Shown here piece after piece: positions 33,712 to 43,477 of a stretch of DNA of 64,000 nucleotides. Each line of letters starts with the position of its first letter. Within the stretch, counting starts at the first letter, position 1. The notes below the pieces were generated by a model. That model made no database searches, was not told the DNA's origin, and saw nothing but the letters and a program-made list of their open reading frames with translations. The DNA comes from an uncultured Lachnospiraceae bacterium (GTDB lineage Bacteria; Bacillota; Clostridia; Lachnospirales; Lachnospiraceae), in contig CACZBK010000005.1 in the NCBI GenBank assembly GCA_902779395.1, positions 1 to 64,000 on the forward strand. The letters are read 5' to 3'. A program made the translations under genes and the position numbers.

Positions 33712-34965
33712 TTACTTTCTGAAGAATTCTCTGATGTCGGTATAGCCCTGTGCCGTAAGCTGTTCCTTCTGGAACTTTTTATTTTTTGCCATACGCGCGG
33801 TAAGTACATTCTTCCCCTGTGCCCTGAGGCTCTCGGCTTCCGCCATGGCTGCGCTGATGCTTTCGGCATCCAGCCCCTTCTCGAGCAGAAAGGCTGTCTT
33901 ATCTTCATCTCCCGGGATATTATATCCCTTATCCATAAGGATAGTGATGATACGCTCAAATCCAACGGAAAAGCCGCATGCAGGGGCATTCTGCCCGGTA
34001 AAGCGGCCCACCATCTCATCATATCTTCCGCCGCCGCCGCAGGAAGAACCGAATTCCTTAAGCTCAACCTCAAATATGGTGCCGGTGTAATAACTCATGC
34101 CACGCACGAGTGTTGGATCGAATACCAGCTCAAAATCCGCTTTCTTAGCACCGTTCACTGCCCTGAATATCTCATCCAGATTCTGTCTGCTCTCTGCGGG
34201 GAGTACCTCTCCCATAAGCTCCGAAAGCTTATCAAGAGCCGCGGTACCGCTTAAGTCCTTAAGGGCTTCAAAAAGAGAAAGGTATTTAGCCGCATCTCCT
34301 TCGTAACCGGCAGCCTTAAGCTCCTCTGCCACACCTGCTGTCCCTATCTTATCCATCTTATCCAGTATGATGAACACACTGTCATAATCATCCTCTTTAA
34401 AACCGGCATAAGCTGCCATGGCCTTTAAGATGCGTCTGTCATTGATCCTTATATTGAACCCTTTAAAGTCCAGCTTTCCCAGCACCGTACTCATAGCCAG
34501 TATCAGCTCTATCTCAGCCAGATTGGAAGGATCGCCCAGGATATCTATATCGCACTGCATGAACTGGCGGAATCTCCCTTTCTGCGGCTGGTCGGCTCTC
34601 CATACATTTCCCATCTGAAGTGCCTTAAAAGGCGCGGGAAGCTCTGCGCTGTGTGCAGAATAATAACGGCAGAGCGGCACAGTAAGATCATAACGCAGTC
34701 CCGAATCGGCCAGGTCGTTTTCCGTCTTGGCATTTGACATATCCAGCTTGTTGCCGCGTTTCATGATCTTAAAGATCAGTTTCTCGTTCTCACCCCCCTG
34801 CTTGCTGCAAAGGTTCTCGATATGTTCGACCGCCGGTGTCTCTATCTGGGTAAACCCATAACTCTCATATGTAGAGCGTATCACTCCCATCACATAATTA
34901 CGAAGTCTCATCTCATCAGGCATAACATCCTTCATGCCCTTTACGGCTGTTTTGATCATTGCCAT
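33712..34965 (-). CDS. hisS: Histidyl-tRNA synthetase
   Basis: Class II aminoacyl-tRNA synthetase, 417 residues. Motif 1 region VKGMKDVMPDE, motif 2 RADQPQKGRFRQFMQCDIDILG, and motif 3 GFSVGFERI are present. The usual histidine motif RGLDYYTG reads RGMSYYTG; this substitution occurs in a branch of HisS and is not by itself a defect. The promoter at 35002-35030 excludes the longer frame from 35013; ATG 34965 follows GGAAAG. No aspS follows, unlike in Bacillus. Confidence 0.95.
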   Translation of the reverse strand: MAMIKTAVKGMKDVMPDEMRLRNYVMGVIRSTYESYGFTQIETPAVEHIENLCSKQGGENEKLIFKIMKRGNKLDMSNAKTENDLADSGLRYDLTVPLCRYYSAHSAELPAPFKALQMGNVWRADQPQKGRFRQFMQCDIDILGDPSNLAEIELILAMSTVLGKLDFKGFNIRINDRRILKAMAAYAGFKEDDYDSVFIILDKMDKIGTAGVAEELKAAGYEGDAAKYLSLFEALKDLSGTAALDKLSELMGEVLPAESRQNLDEIFRAVNGAKKADFELVFDPTLVRGMSYYTGTIFEVELKEFGSSCGGGGRYDEMVGRFTGQNAPACGFSVGFERIITILMDKGYNIPGDEDKTAFLLEKGLDAESISAAMAEAESLRAQGKNVLTARMAKNKKFQKEQLTAQGYTDIREFFRK

Positions 34966-35001
34966 TTCTTTTCTTTCCTTTCCTGTCAAATAATAAATAA
35001 C

Positions 35002-35030
35002 AATATAGCCCAAAACAGGCTGAATTTCAA
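35002..35030 (-). promoter_or_regulatory. hisS promoter
   Basis: Minus-strand -35 TTGAAA (35025-35030), 17-base spacer, -10 TATATT (35002-35007), 37 bases before ATG 34965. No T-box leader fits in this distance. Confidence 0.8.
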
Positions 35031-35055
35031 GTATAGCAGGAGTATACGCTCTCCG

Positions 35056-35772
35056 TCAGTATAAGGGTTCTCCCTCATGCTCCCGCCAGTCTCCGTCCTC
35101 ATAAAGGACCTGGAGCCTCGTCTGATAAGCATACTTTGTGATCGAATAAAGAACTCTTAACGCAGCCACGGTAATGCCCAGGCACAGGATTATCGTCACT
35201 ATTCCTTTGAGCACTCCCATCCTTGCCTTACGTCCGGGATCAAAAACCGTATCGTCCCTGTATTTCTCTTTGGAACGCTGGATAAAGAAGAAGAAAGCGC
35301 CCAGCAGCCATAATATGATCATGACCACCTGTATGCCTGTAAAGAAACCTGCATCTTTCATCCCCAGTCCGGTCCATTTGATATGATATATCAGGGTGTA
35401 TACCGCAATACCTATGGTAATGCACAGACAGATAGCAGCCAGAACGACACTGCCCCTGCTGTCCTTTTCTTCTTCCGCATATACCGGCGGCTCGGTCATC
35501 AGAGGCTCTGCCTTCTTATCATAAGGCACATCTATGCCGCCTTCCCTGAGCCTCTTTATATATCTGCTGCTGTCAAGATAACCATACCAGCTCATAATCA
35601 TAGGCAGCGGACATGCGTAGATCATCAGCCCCGCTATGATCCCCGGAGTATTGATATTCGAGGCCCTGTCTTCAACCAAAAGAACGATAAGCGAAAAAAG
35701 GAACAATACACTCAGGACAACGGCAGCTATCATGAATGTTTTATTCTCCTTTTTATCATATATATAATTCAT
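35056..35772 (-). CDS. Hypothetical membrane protein, 238 aa
   Basis: Family not recognised. From ATG 35772 (GGGGGGCGTGG upstream) it has two hydrophobic segments near the N-terminus (~14-60), a charged cytoplasmic-like loop with YLDSSRYIKRLREGGIDVPYDKK (a short SHOCT-like helical stretch), then three more hydrophobic segments. It is divergent from the LTA-synthase-like gene; the upstream 46 codons of the long frame lie in the intergenic region and are not used. Confidence 0.65.
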   Translation of the reverse strand: MNYIYDKKENKTFMIAAVVLSVLFLFSLIVLLVEDRASNINTPGIIAGLMIYACPLPMIMSWYGYLDSSRYIKRLREGGIDVPYDKKAEPLMTEPPVYAEEEKDSRGSVVLAAICLCITIGIAVYTLIYHIKWTGLGMKDAGFFTGIQVVMIILWLLGAFFFFIQRSKEKYRDDTVFDPGRKARMGVLKGIVTIILCLGITVAALRVLYSITKYAYQTRLQVLYEDGDWREHEGEPLY

Positions 35773-35896
35773 CCACGCCCCCCTTAAGCAGATCCATTGC
35801 CTGTTATTATAAATAATAGCATGAAAACCACAGCAAAAAAAGACTGTCGCCAAAAAAACTGGCAATTTATCCCGCTTTCTGTTAACATAATGCATT

Positions 35897-37993
35897 GTGA
35901 AAAAAGTCACTAATGCAAAAAACGCAGCCTTTTTGCTGCAATACTTATTCTTCCCTCTGGCTCTGTGTTTTCAGGAGCTTGTTTTTCATGTAAGGGTGAC
36001 CGGTCCCGTCACCGGTGATATCGTCTATCCGCTGCTGTTTGCCTTTTTTACCGGCAGTCTGATATCCATGATATATTCAGCCATCCCCGGCAATTTTCTG
36101 CGTTACATATCGGGCGTTGTCATCACGCTGTTTTTCACGCTTTTTTTTCAGGTACATGTGGTATATCACAGCGTATTCGTAACATACTGGGCACCGTTCT
36201 CCACCCTGTCCGTGGCCGGGCAGGCCTTTGACTACGGCGGGATGATCCACGACAATGCTCTTGCAAACAACACTACACTCATGCTACTTGCCCTGCCGTT
36301 TTTGCTTTATCTCATCTTCGGTATCATCATGCGTAAGATCCCTTCAGGGAAAGCCGTAGTACCATCATTTATAGGACTGCTTATCACAGCTGTTCTTTTT
36401 TTTGCACTTATCCTTAATGATAAAGAAGCATATGAATGTGCCCGCGCACAGAACGGTCTTGACGAAGGCATGGCTACAACAGGGGCATTATGCAGCAGTA
36501 TCGCTGACGGCCTGTTCGCCGCTAAAGGCGGGGAACTGACCATAACCGTCCCTGCATCCGATCCCGCCCCGGACCCTTCATCTGCACGGATACCTGTCCC
36601 CTCCCCTGCCGGCGTGCCCGCGGCGAGCTTAAATACAGCGGATCCTGCACCGGAAGATACTCCGCCCGAAGAAACTTTTACCCCCATCCCGCAGATCATG
36701 GATATCGATCTGAACAGCCTGGTGGAAGCTGAGTCAAACAATAACATAAAAAACATGCATCTGTATTTTGCCGCACAAAAACCTTCTTATACGAATAAAT
36801 ATACCGGTATATTCGAAGGATACAACCTGATCTGGATCACCGTTGAAGGTATGTGCAGGTACATCATCGATGAAGAACGTACCCCCACACTATATAAACT
36901 CAGTCACGAAGGCTTCGACTTCTCTCATTACTACACCCCGCTCTGGTACGGCAGCACTTCCGGCGGGGAATGGGCGGTACTCACAGGCATGCCTCCCGGA
37001 AACGGCGGTTATATCGCCATGGAACACACAGGTACAGCAAAGACCAATATGTATTTTACCCCTTCCAGACGTCTGGAAGCTCTTGGGTACGACTGCTACG
37101 GTTTCCATGCAAATTACGCCGATTATTATGGCAGGAACAAGTCACATCCAAATATGGGGCTCAAATGGATAGCCTACGGGACCGGATATAAGGGAGAATT
37201 ATGGAAAAACGGAAATCTCATCTGGCCCCAGTCCGATCTTAACCTCTGGAATGAGAGCAGGGAATATCTGGACTTCAGCAGGCCTTTTTATGCCTATTAC
37301 ATGACCATAAGCGGACACGCACAGTATAACTGGGGCGGAAACAGCATGGCTGCACGCCATAAGGACCTGACCATCGATCTGCCTTATGAAGATAAAACAA
37401 AAGCTTATCTTGCATGTGAATACGAAGTGGAACTGATGCTTGCGCAGATGCTTAAAGATCTGGAAGCAGCCGGAATACTTGATAAAACCGTTATCGTACT
37501 TACTGCCGATCATATCCCCTATAATGATATGGAGATATGTGATGACATAGCCGGATATGAGCTTGAAAAAGAATTTGAACAGTATGAAAATTCCCTGATC
37601 ATATGGTCCGGCGCCATGAAAGAGCCCGTGGCCGTAGATAAATACTGTTCCAGTATAGACATACTTCCCACGGTATTAAACCTCTTTGGCATAGAATTCG
37701 ATTCCAGGCTCATGGCAGGGCGCGATATCCTGTCCGATTCGCCGCAGCTTGTTATGTTTAACGGAAGCAAAAGCTTCATCAGCGACAAATGCATGTACAA
37801 CGCAAAAGACGGCAGTATAACTCCTTTTGCCCCCTATACCGAAGAAGATATCAGCAAAGAATACATCTTAAGCATACAGGAAGAGATAAAAAATAAGGCC
37901 CGGCTTGCGAGCCTTATCATTGATAATAACTATTACGATAAACTTGACTTACCTCTTGTCCCTGTCGATACACTCGAGGGAAGCGACCGATAA
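35897..37993 (+). CDS. LTA synthase-like sulfatase (alkaline phosphatase superfamily) membrane protein
   Basis: 698 residues. About five transmembrane helices fill residues 10-175, followed by a Pro/Ala/Asp-rich spacer (~215-265) and an extracellular sulfatase-fold domain (~300-650). The likely nucleophile is Thr354 in YGSTSGGEWA, matching the Thr of the LtaS GRTSDAEF motif; Glu317 in VEGM and TADH in VLTADHIPYN are further metal ligands. The family transfers glycerol phosphate or phosphoethanolamine from lipids to glycans. The start is GTG with no visible ribosome site and a weak promoter-like pair just upstream. The 3' end overlaps the convergent ABC permease gene by 45 bases. Confidence 0.85.
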   Translation: MKKVTNAKNAAFLLQYLFFPLALCFQELVFHVRVTGPVTGDIVYPLLFAFFTGSLISMIYSAIPGNFLRYISGVVITLFFTLFFQVHVVYHSVFVTYWAPFSTLSVAGQAFDYGGMIHDNALANNTTLMLLALPFLLYLIFGIIMRKIPSGKAVVPSFIGLLITAVLFFALILNDKEAYECARAQNGLDEGMATTGALCSSIADGLFAAKGGELTITVPASDPAPDPSSARIPVPSPAGVPAASLNTADPAPEDTPPEETFTPIPQIMDIDLNSLVEAESNNNIKNMHLYFAAQKPSYTNKYTGIFEGYNLIWITVEGMCRYIIDEERTPTLYKLSHEGFDFSHYYTPLWYGSTSGGEWAVLTGMPPGNGGYIAMEHTGTAKTNMYFTPSRRLEALGYDCYGFHANYADYYGRNKSHPNMGLKWIAYGTGYKGELWKNGNLIWPQSDLNLWNESREYLDFSRPFYAYYMTISGHAQYNWGGNSMAARHKDLTIDLPYEDKTKAYLACEYEVELMLAQMLKDLEAAGILDKTVIVLTADHIPYNDMEICDDIAGYELEKEFEQYENSLIIWSGAMKEPVAVDKYCSSIDILPTVLNLFGIEFDSRLMAGRDILSDSPQLVMFNGSKSFISDKCMYNAKDGSITPFAPYTEEDISKEYILSIQEEIKNKARLASLIIDNNYYDKLDLPLVPVDTLEGSDR

Positions 37994-39109
37994 GCACGAA
38001 AAGACAGCGATAAAGAGTAACAGCCTTCCCCAGCAGCGCAGTATGTTGTCCGTACCGCCCTCGTAGTTGGGATTCTGGTTAAACTCTGCGCTCTTAAGAA
38101 GCAGTCCTTCTTTCATACCGTTCACTTCGATATAGTGCAGTATCTCCCATACCGGCTTCTTGCCTTCTATCTCGATATCGAATCCCCGCTCCTTTAATAG
38201 CTCTGTGATACGCTGCGCTGTCATCTCATTCAGTTCCTTCTCCAGATCGATACCTTCGGAAACCAGCAGATCCTTAACTTCCAATACCACTTCATCATCC
38301 ATATCAAGCTGCCCGACCTCGTCGTTGAGCGCCTCCCTGACCTTTTCCGTCGTTTCCGAATTAACCTCGATATTACGGAGTTTGAACGCACTGTTCCATA
38401 AAGATACCATCGGCAGATGATTATAATCCGCCTGGGCGCAGAGCGATGTAAGCCCCCACTTGGCTACGGTGAAATCACAGACCTTAAGAGCAAATCCTTC
38501 AAGCTGGAAGAAACCGCCGGAAAAGACAAGCTGGAAAATGAGAAGAAAAGGCATTACCGTCATGGCTGTGGTGGTATTGTGCACGAAAGCCGAGACCATA
38601 AGTGCCATCATATCCGCAGCATAGGTGGTCAGAAATAAAGTGATGCCTATATCGGCCACCGGCCATGGTGTGATATGCGCCACGGGAGGAAAGCTCACCT
38701 TCATTATCATGCAGATCTGCAGGGTGATATAACTCTGGCAGAGGCATAGAAAAGCCTGATATATCATATGTGCGGCTATATACGACGAGATATGCATGCC
38801 CGCACGGTGCTCCCTCTTTATTATGGGTCTCTCTCGGCATATTACCTGGATGGAATTAAAGAAACCGTTCCATATACAGATACACGACAATGCAAAGGTT
38901 CCCAGCAGCGTACCTTCCATGGTCTTGAAAAGATTCCCGCCTACAACAAAGCATACCAGTCCGGCAATGACTGCCGCCATGGGCATCACCTTCCAGTCGC
39001 TCTGGAAAATGAACATACGGAAAAGCTTTCCGAGATAGATACCTGTCTGGGCTACATGTCCCTTATGCTTTACACTAACCTGAGTACTATTCTGCTCCAT
39101 TCCGCTCAC
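37949..39109 (-). CDS. ABC-2 type transporter permease (ABCG-like)
   Basis: 386 residues with six hydrophobic segments typical of ABC2_membrane: RERPIIKREHRAGM before TM3 and a large acidic extracytoplasmic loop (~235-355) before the last helix (LLLFIAVFSCLSVASLECID). This large late loop resembles ABCG proteins. It overlaps the ATPase gene by 4 bases and should form one exporter with it. The substrate is unknown. Confidence 0.85.
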   Translation of the reverse strand: MSGMEQNSTQVSVKHKGHVAQTGIYLGKLFRMFIFQSDWKVMPMAAVIAGLVCFVVGGNLFKTMEGTLLGTFALSCICIWNGFFNSIQVICRERPIIKREHRAGMHISSYIAAHMIYQAFLCLCQSYITLQICMIMKVSFPPVAHITPWPVADIGITLFLTTYAADMMALMVSAFVHNTTTAMTVMPFLLIFQLVFSGGFFQLEGFALKVCDFTVAKWGLTSLCAQADYNHLPMVSLWNSAFKLRNIEVNSETTEKVREALNDEVGQLDMDDEVVLEVKDLLVSEGIDLEKELNEMTAQRITELLKERGFDIEIEGKKPVWEILHYIEVNGMKEGLLLKSAEFNQNPNYEGGTDNILRCWGRLLLFIAVFSCLSVASLECIDRDKR

Positions 39110-40422
39110 CCCGCCTTTCTCTTGACTTCGTAGGTAAAGCGGCTCACAAACTCGGTAGCCCTTCCTTCTCCGCCTTCTTCTTTCTGGTTTACGGCACGGA
39201 GTACATGCTCCATGCTGTCCTTGCCGAAGAACTCTTTTGCCTCATCGATATCCCCATAGAACGCCAGCCTTCCGGTACGTGAAGCATCCTTGGCCAGGAC
39301 TATGACATCATCAAACAGATCCGCCACGCGGTCAGGCGTATGTGTGATGACTATAACTATCTTTCCGCTGTCAGCTATGGCTCTTAACTTCTCAAAAAGC
39401 CCCCTGGCCACCACGCCGTCAAGGCCTGAATCCGGCTCATCCAGTATAAACAGGGACGGATCCGATATAAACTCCATAGCGATGGACAGACGCTTTTTCT
39501 GTCCGCCCGAAAGTTTCTCAACAAGTGTATTTGCGAGCATCGAAAGCCCGAAACTCTCAAGCACTTCCATTACACGCTTTTTTCTTTCCTTTCTTGAATA
39601 CGATTCCGGAAGACGCATGGCAGCAGCATCCTCAAGGGTCATAAGCACGGTATCATTGGCACGCATCAGATCCTGCTGCGGTACAAAACCGACATCATAT
39701 TTCATCGATTCATATTCTTTATACAGATCATGCCCGTCTAACAGTATGGTGGCATCTGCCTTTTCGTATCCGGTCACCGCATTTAAGAAGGTGGTCTTTC
39801 CTGCACCGGAACCTCCCAGCAAAAGTACCAGATGACCTTTGGGGATCGTCAGATGAAGATCGCGCAGCAGTATCTTTTTCTTAAAGAACTCTGATGTGCT
39901 GCGCTGTCTTATATTGACAGTAAGCCCCTGCTCTATCTCCTCGGCATGTATGCCGCTGTCTTCAACTCCCTTTTCATCCTCGATCGCCATAACCGGCATA
40001 AATTTCTTTGAAACACCCCACAGGAATGTGGTGAAGCCCTGGAAAATAACAAACATCCATATCCATGCCCTGCGTCTTCCGAACACATAGCAAAGCCCTA
40101 CATATATCCTGACCATATACACCAGCGAACAGATGCTTATGGCTCCTCTTAACATTATAAAAAACTCATCCCATACGGATCCCGGCATAAAAGTCGCTAT
40201 CAGCTTTGACACCAGATCGGTAATGGCCTCAAGAATACCGACAAGGACCATTATCCTGCCTTCCTTTTCTCTTTTGGCACATTTTGCCAGCTCATAGTCA
40301 TTGTAGATCGGGATAAATGCATGCCATGGCTTTTTTCCGCATTTTTTTAATATACAGTAGAAGCCTATCGCCTGAAGGGCGAAGCTTCCAAAAGACATAT
40401 AATCCGATAATTCAAGAACCAT
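39106..40422 (-). CDS. ABC transporter ATPase with N-terminal membrane domain
   Basis: 438 residues. Residues ~1-145 form about four membrane helices with the pattern GKKPWHAFIPIYNDYELAK, like the DUF5684 module. The rest is an ABC ATPase: Walker A GGSGAGKTT (~203-211), signature LSGGQKKRLSIAMEF, Walker B LFILDEPDSGLDG, and H-loop ITHTPDR, closest to the ABCG/White branch. ATG 40422 is preceded by GGTGGAG. The fusion of a DUF5684-like membrane part to an ABCG ATPase is unusual. Confidence 0.85.
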   Translation of the reverse strand: MVLELSDYMSFGSFALQAIGFYCILKKCGKKPWHAFIPIYNDYELAKCAKREKEGRIMVLVGILEAITDLVSKLIATFMPGSVWDEFFIMLRGAISICSLVYMVRIYVGLCYVFGRRRAWIWMFVIFQGFTTFLWGVSKKFMPVMAIEDEKGVEDSGIHAEEIEQGLTVNIRQRSTSEFFKKKILLRDLHLTIPKGHLVLLLGGSGAGKTTFLNAVTGYEKADATILLDGHDLYKEYESMKYDVGFVPQQDLMRANDTVLMTLEDAAAMRLPESYSRKERKKRVMEVLESFGLSMLANTLVEKLSGGQKKRLSIAMEFISDPSLFILDEPDSGLDGVVARGLFEKLRAIADSGKIVIVITHTPDRVADLFDDVIVLAKDASRTGRLAFYGDIDEAKEFFGKDSMEHVLRAVNQKEEGGEGRATEFVSRFTYEVKRKAG

Positions 40423-40441
40423 CTCTCCACCTCTTAATAAA

Positions 40442-40464
40442 GGGGCAGCCATTCAGGCTGCCCC
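40442..40464 (-). terminator. Terminator after flavin reductase-rubredoxin gene
   Basis: GGGGCAGCC (40442-40450) pairs with GGCTGCCCC (40456-40464), with an ATTCA loop and a short T-rich tail on the minus strand. It lies 12 bases after the stop and before the ABC operon. Confidence 0.65.
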
Positions 40465-40476
40465 CACCGTATTGAT

Positions 40477-41097
40477 CTATACCACCTTTTCGAAATCCTG
40501 TTTTCCGTGCTTGCATATGGGGCAGATAAAATCATCGGGCACTTCCTCTCCCACATATTCATAACCGCAGATACGGCAGCGCCAGATCGTCTGACCGTCC
40601 TTTGTCTTTCCCACTGCTTCCGGCTTGGGTTTGATATTTGCCTGGTAGTACTCGTAAGTCGCGGAGGCCACATCACTCAGCACTTCCATATCGGTGACCT
40701 GTGCGTAGAACACGGTGTGTGTTCCCATATCTACGGTCTTCTGGACCCAGGCAGATATGAATGCATTGGTGCCTTTTGTGATCACCATCGTATCATTGGC
40801 ACCGCGCTTACATTCGGTAAAACCGGCGAACTTATCCGCGTTCTTTCCCGACTGGAAACCGAAGCGCTTAAACAGTTCAAAATCCGCATCCTGTGCTATA
40901 ACGGAAACCGTAAGCTTCTTCGTATCCATTATCATATCGTGCGTAAGATTGTTCTTGTTTACAGCAACGCTTATGACATTGGGTTCCGAAGTGACCTGTA
41001 TCGCTGTATTAATGATACAGCCGTTATCCTTTCCGTCCTTATTTGCCGTGAGTACGAACAGGCCGTAACTCAGCTTAAATATGGCTTTCTTATCCAT
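40477..41097 (-). CDS. Flavin reductase-like / rubredoxin fusion (high-molecular-weight rubredoxin)
   Basis: 206 residues: an FMN-binding split-barrel flavin reductase domain (~1-155, LSYGLFVLTANKDG; NTAIQVTSEPN) and a C-terminal rubredoxin (~170-206) with CRICGYEYVGEEVPDDFICPIC. This architecture is that of Hrb, which passes electrons from NADH to flavodiiron proteins or rubrerythrins in anaerobes. It follows the reverse rubrerythrin by 6 bases, so the pair probably forms an NADH-to-peroxide or oxygen detoxification unit. Confidence 0.92.
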   Translation of the reverse strand: MDKKAIFKLSYGLFVLTANKDGKDNGCIINTAIQVTSEPNVISVAVNKNNLTHDMIMDTKKLTVSVIAQDADFELFKRFGFQSGKNADKFAGFTECKRGANDTMVITKGTNAFISAWVQKTVDMGTHTVFYAQVTDMEVLSDVASATYEYYQANIKPKPEAVGKTKDGQTIWRCRICGYEYVGEEVPDDFICPICKHGKQDFEKVV

Positions 41098-41103
41098 AGG
41101 CTT

Positions 41104-41643
41104 TTACCCGAAATATCTCTTAAGCAGTCCCTCAAATGCCTTGCCGTGGCGTGCCTCATCACGTGCCATCTCATGAACGGTATCATGAATGGCATCCAGG
41201 TTAAGAGCCTTTGCCCTCTTAGCCAGATCGGTCTTACCTGCGGTAGCACCGTTTTCTGCATCTACTCTCATCTCAAGATTCTTCTTGGTGGAATCGGTAA
41301 CAACTTCACCTAAAAGCTCCGCAAACTTTGCAGCATGCTCAGCCTCTTCAAATGCAGCCTTCTCATAGTAAAGGCCAACCTCGGGATAGCCTTCACGGAA
41401 TGCTACTCTTGACATAGCAAGATACATGCCTACTTCCGAACATTCGCCCTCAAAATTCGAACGAAGGTCGCTTATGATATCTTCGGGAGCACCCTTAGCA
41501 ACACCTACCACATGCTCGGAAGCCCATACCTTCTCACCGGCCTGCTCTTTAAATTTCTCTGCAGGCGCATGGCATACAGGGCACTCTGCAGGGGGAGTAT
41601 CACCTTCGTGAACGTAACCACAGACAGTACATACAAACTTCAT
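41104..41643 (-). CDS. Reverse rubrerythrin
   Basis: 179 residues. A rubredoxin domain with Cys5, Cys8, Cys21 and Cys24 lies at the N-terminus instead of the C-terminus, followed by a four-helix diiron domain with [20 protein letters not shown] and [10 protein letters not shown] carrying the iron ligands. In Clostridium such proteins are strongly induced by oxygen and reduce H2O2 and O2. AAAAGGAGG precedes the ATG. A perfect inverted repeat lies next to the promoter -35. Confidence 0.93.
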   Translation of the reverse strand: MKFVCTVCGYVHEGDTPPAECPVCHAPAEKFKEQAGEKVWASEHVVGVAKGAPEDIISDLRSNFEGECSEVGMYLAMSRVAFREGYPEVGLYYEKAAFEEAEHAAKFAELLGEVVTDSTKKNLEMRVDAENGATAGKTDLAKRAKALNLDAIHDTVHEMARDEARHGKAFEGLLKRYFG

Positions 41644-41680
41644 TTGAAATACCTCCTTTTAATGGATTTTCATAGATGAA

Positions 41681-41710
41681 ATTATACTTTATACTGAGCC
41701 CTTTAGTCAA
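41681..41710 (-). promoter_or_regulatory. Promoter of reverse rubrerythrin operon
   Basis: Minus-strand -35 TTGACT (41705-41710), 18-base spacer, -10 TATAAT (41681-41686), 37 bases before the start. Confidence 0.8.
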
Positions 41711-41724
41711 GTAACATATGTTAC
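41711..41724. promoter_or_regulatory. Inverted repeat, candidate operator
   Basis: GTAACATATGTTAC is a perfect 14-base palindrome directly abutting the -35 of the rubrerythrin promoter, a typical activator or redox-regulator position. It does not match the PerR, Rex or FNR consensus well. The regulator is unknown. Confidence 0.5.
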
Positions 41725-41776
41725 GCAATGCATATTATTTGTTAAACCGCAGGTAATTTCCCGCTTGCCTTTACCG

Positions 41777-43477
41777 TTATATCCTGAAGCGGTATACCCT
41801 CGCTTCATAAGGGCGCAGCATGCCATGCTGCCACTCAAGAAGGCTGACCTCCTGTTTGAGACGGTCCTTAAGCTTTTCAGCCATGACCTGAGGTCCCTGC
41901 GGATAGTTGCAGAGCAAAAGCTGCCCTTTCCTGCCCACATAAGATCTGGGTATCTTAAGACGCATCGGCAGGCGGCTGAACGAACACACTATCAGATATC
42001 GTACTTTCCCAAGACTGCGTTCATACATATAAATGTACGGATCTTTAGGGAAATACTCTCTGTAACTGCCCAGGATAAGTGTCTTTGATCTTTTACGCAG
42101 CTCAAGACATCTGCGGTAAAAATTCAATATGCTCTCCGGATCCTTTTCTTCATTCCTTACATTGATACGCCTGTAATTAGGATTCACAAAAAACCAGGGC
42201 TTTGCTTTTGAAAAACCGCCGTTCTTATCATCGCTCCACTGCATGGGTGTACGTGAGGAATCCCTGCTGGACAGATGTATGCGTTTGAGCCTGTCCTTTA
42301 TATCATCCTTAAGATGGTAAGTGTAGAAATTATTCTTTGTTGACACATCAACATACTGGTCGATGGACCACAGGCGTATATTTGTCATGCCTATCTCCTG
42401 CCCCTGGTATATAAAAGGTGTCCCGCACTGGAAGAGATAGGATGCCGCCAGTGCTGTTCCGCTCTCACGCCAGTATTTAAGACTGCCATAGCGGCTGATC
42501 ACCCTGGGATGATCGTGATTTTCAAGATACAGCGCATTCCATGCCCTGCCGTTTAAAGTATTCTGCCATTTAGTAAAAGCTTTCTTTAATTTGACCAGTG
42601 AAAACGGCCTGTGTACATATTCCGTATACAGACAGTCTGCCATCATGTGGTCAAAGCCGAACATCATATCCAGTGACCTGGTAGGACCGCTCAGATACTT
42701 AAGCGCGCTCTGAACCGTGGTCATGGGGCCTTCACCTATCTGGAAGCAGTCGTACTCATCGCATACTTTACGAAATTCTGCCATATATTCATGGATATGC
42801 GGCCCATCCTTGTAATAGGGCATGCCGTTTACCGCCGGGATAAAGGGAAGCCCGTTGGGAAGCCCCTCCTTCTTGGAAATAAAATTGATCACATCCTCCC
42901 TAAATCCGTCAACGCCCATATCGAGCCAGAAGCGCATTATGCCCTTAACCTCTTCGCGGACCTTAGGATTATCCATGTTAAGATCGGGCTGTTTTTTTGC
43001 AAATATATGCAGATAATACTGCCCGCGCATCTCATCATATTCCCAGGCTTTTCCTTCAAAAAGGCTGTCCCAGTTATTCGGCTTATCCCGCCAGATATAA
43101 TAGTCACTGTAAGGATTATCCTTTCCCTTACGGCTCTCCTTAAACCATGGATGCTCATCGGAGGTATGGTTCACTACCAGATCCATTATCACTTTGAGTC
43201 CGATAGAATGAGCTTTATCCAGCACACGCTTAAACTGCTCAAGCGTTCCGAAATCAGGATGAATATTACGGTAATCCGAAATATCATAACCGTAATCAGC
43301 GTTAGGAGACGGATATACCGGTGAGAACCAGATCCCGTCAACGCCCAGGCTTTTCACATATTCCAGCTTATCATATACACCGTACAGGTCTCCTATCCCG
43401 TCTCCGTTACCGTCAGCAAAGCTCCTTACCCAGATCTGGTAGAAGCTCATCTTCTTATACCAGTCGTACTTTCTCAT
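41777..43477 (-). CDS. Alpha-glucosidase, GH13 (oligo-1,6-glucosidase type)
   Basis: 566 residues, cytoplasmic. GH13 regions are clear: DLVVNHTSDEHPWF (region I), DGFREDVIN (region II, nucleophile Asp), QIGEGPMTT (region III, acid Glu) and LENHDHPR (region IV, transition-state Asp). An IWFSPVYPSPNADYGYDISDY block and the C-terminal beta domain are normal for enzymes that cleave alpha-1,6 or alpha-1,4 glucosides or trehalose-6-phosphate. GEGP in place of GExW is a mild deviation. It overlaps the upstream GT4 by 4 bases, which is notable because degradation and synthesis genes are coupled. Confidence 0.92.
   Translation of the reverse strand: MRKYDWYKKMSFYQIWVRSFADGNGDGIGDLYGVYDKLEYVKSLGVDGIWFSPVYPSPNADYGYDISDYRNIHPDFGTLEQFKRVLDKAHSIGLKVIMDLVVNHTSDEHPWFKESRKGKDNPYSDYYIWRDKPNNWDSLFEGKAWEYDEMRGQYYLHIFAKKQPDLNMDNPKVREEVKGIMRFWLDMGVDGFREDVINFISKKEGLPNGLPFIPAVNGMPYYKDGPHIHEYMAEFRKVCDEYDCFQIGEGPMTTVQSALKYLSGPTRSLDMMFGFDHMMADCLYTEYVHRPFSLVKLKKAFTKWQNTLNGRAWNALYLENHDHPRVISRYGSLKYWRESGTALAASYLFQCGTPFIYQGQEIGMTNIRLWSIDQYVDVSTKNNFYTYHLKDDIKDRLKRIHLSSRDSSRTPMQWSDDKNGGFSKAKPWFFVNPNYRRINVRNEEKDPESILNFYRRCLELRKRSKTLILGSYREYFPKDPYIYMYERSLGKVRYLIVCSFSRLPMRLKIPRSYVGRKGQLLLCNYPQGPQVMAEKLKDRLKQEVSLLEWQHGMLRPYEARVYRFRI

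Noticed and set aside
34966..35013. Longer hisS start
   Set aside because: It would begin upstream of the promoter -10 at 35002-35007; ATG 34965 has a ribosome site at the right place.
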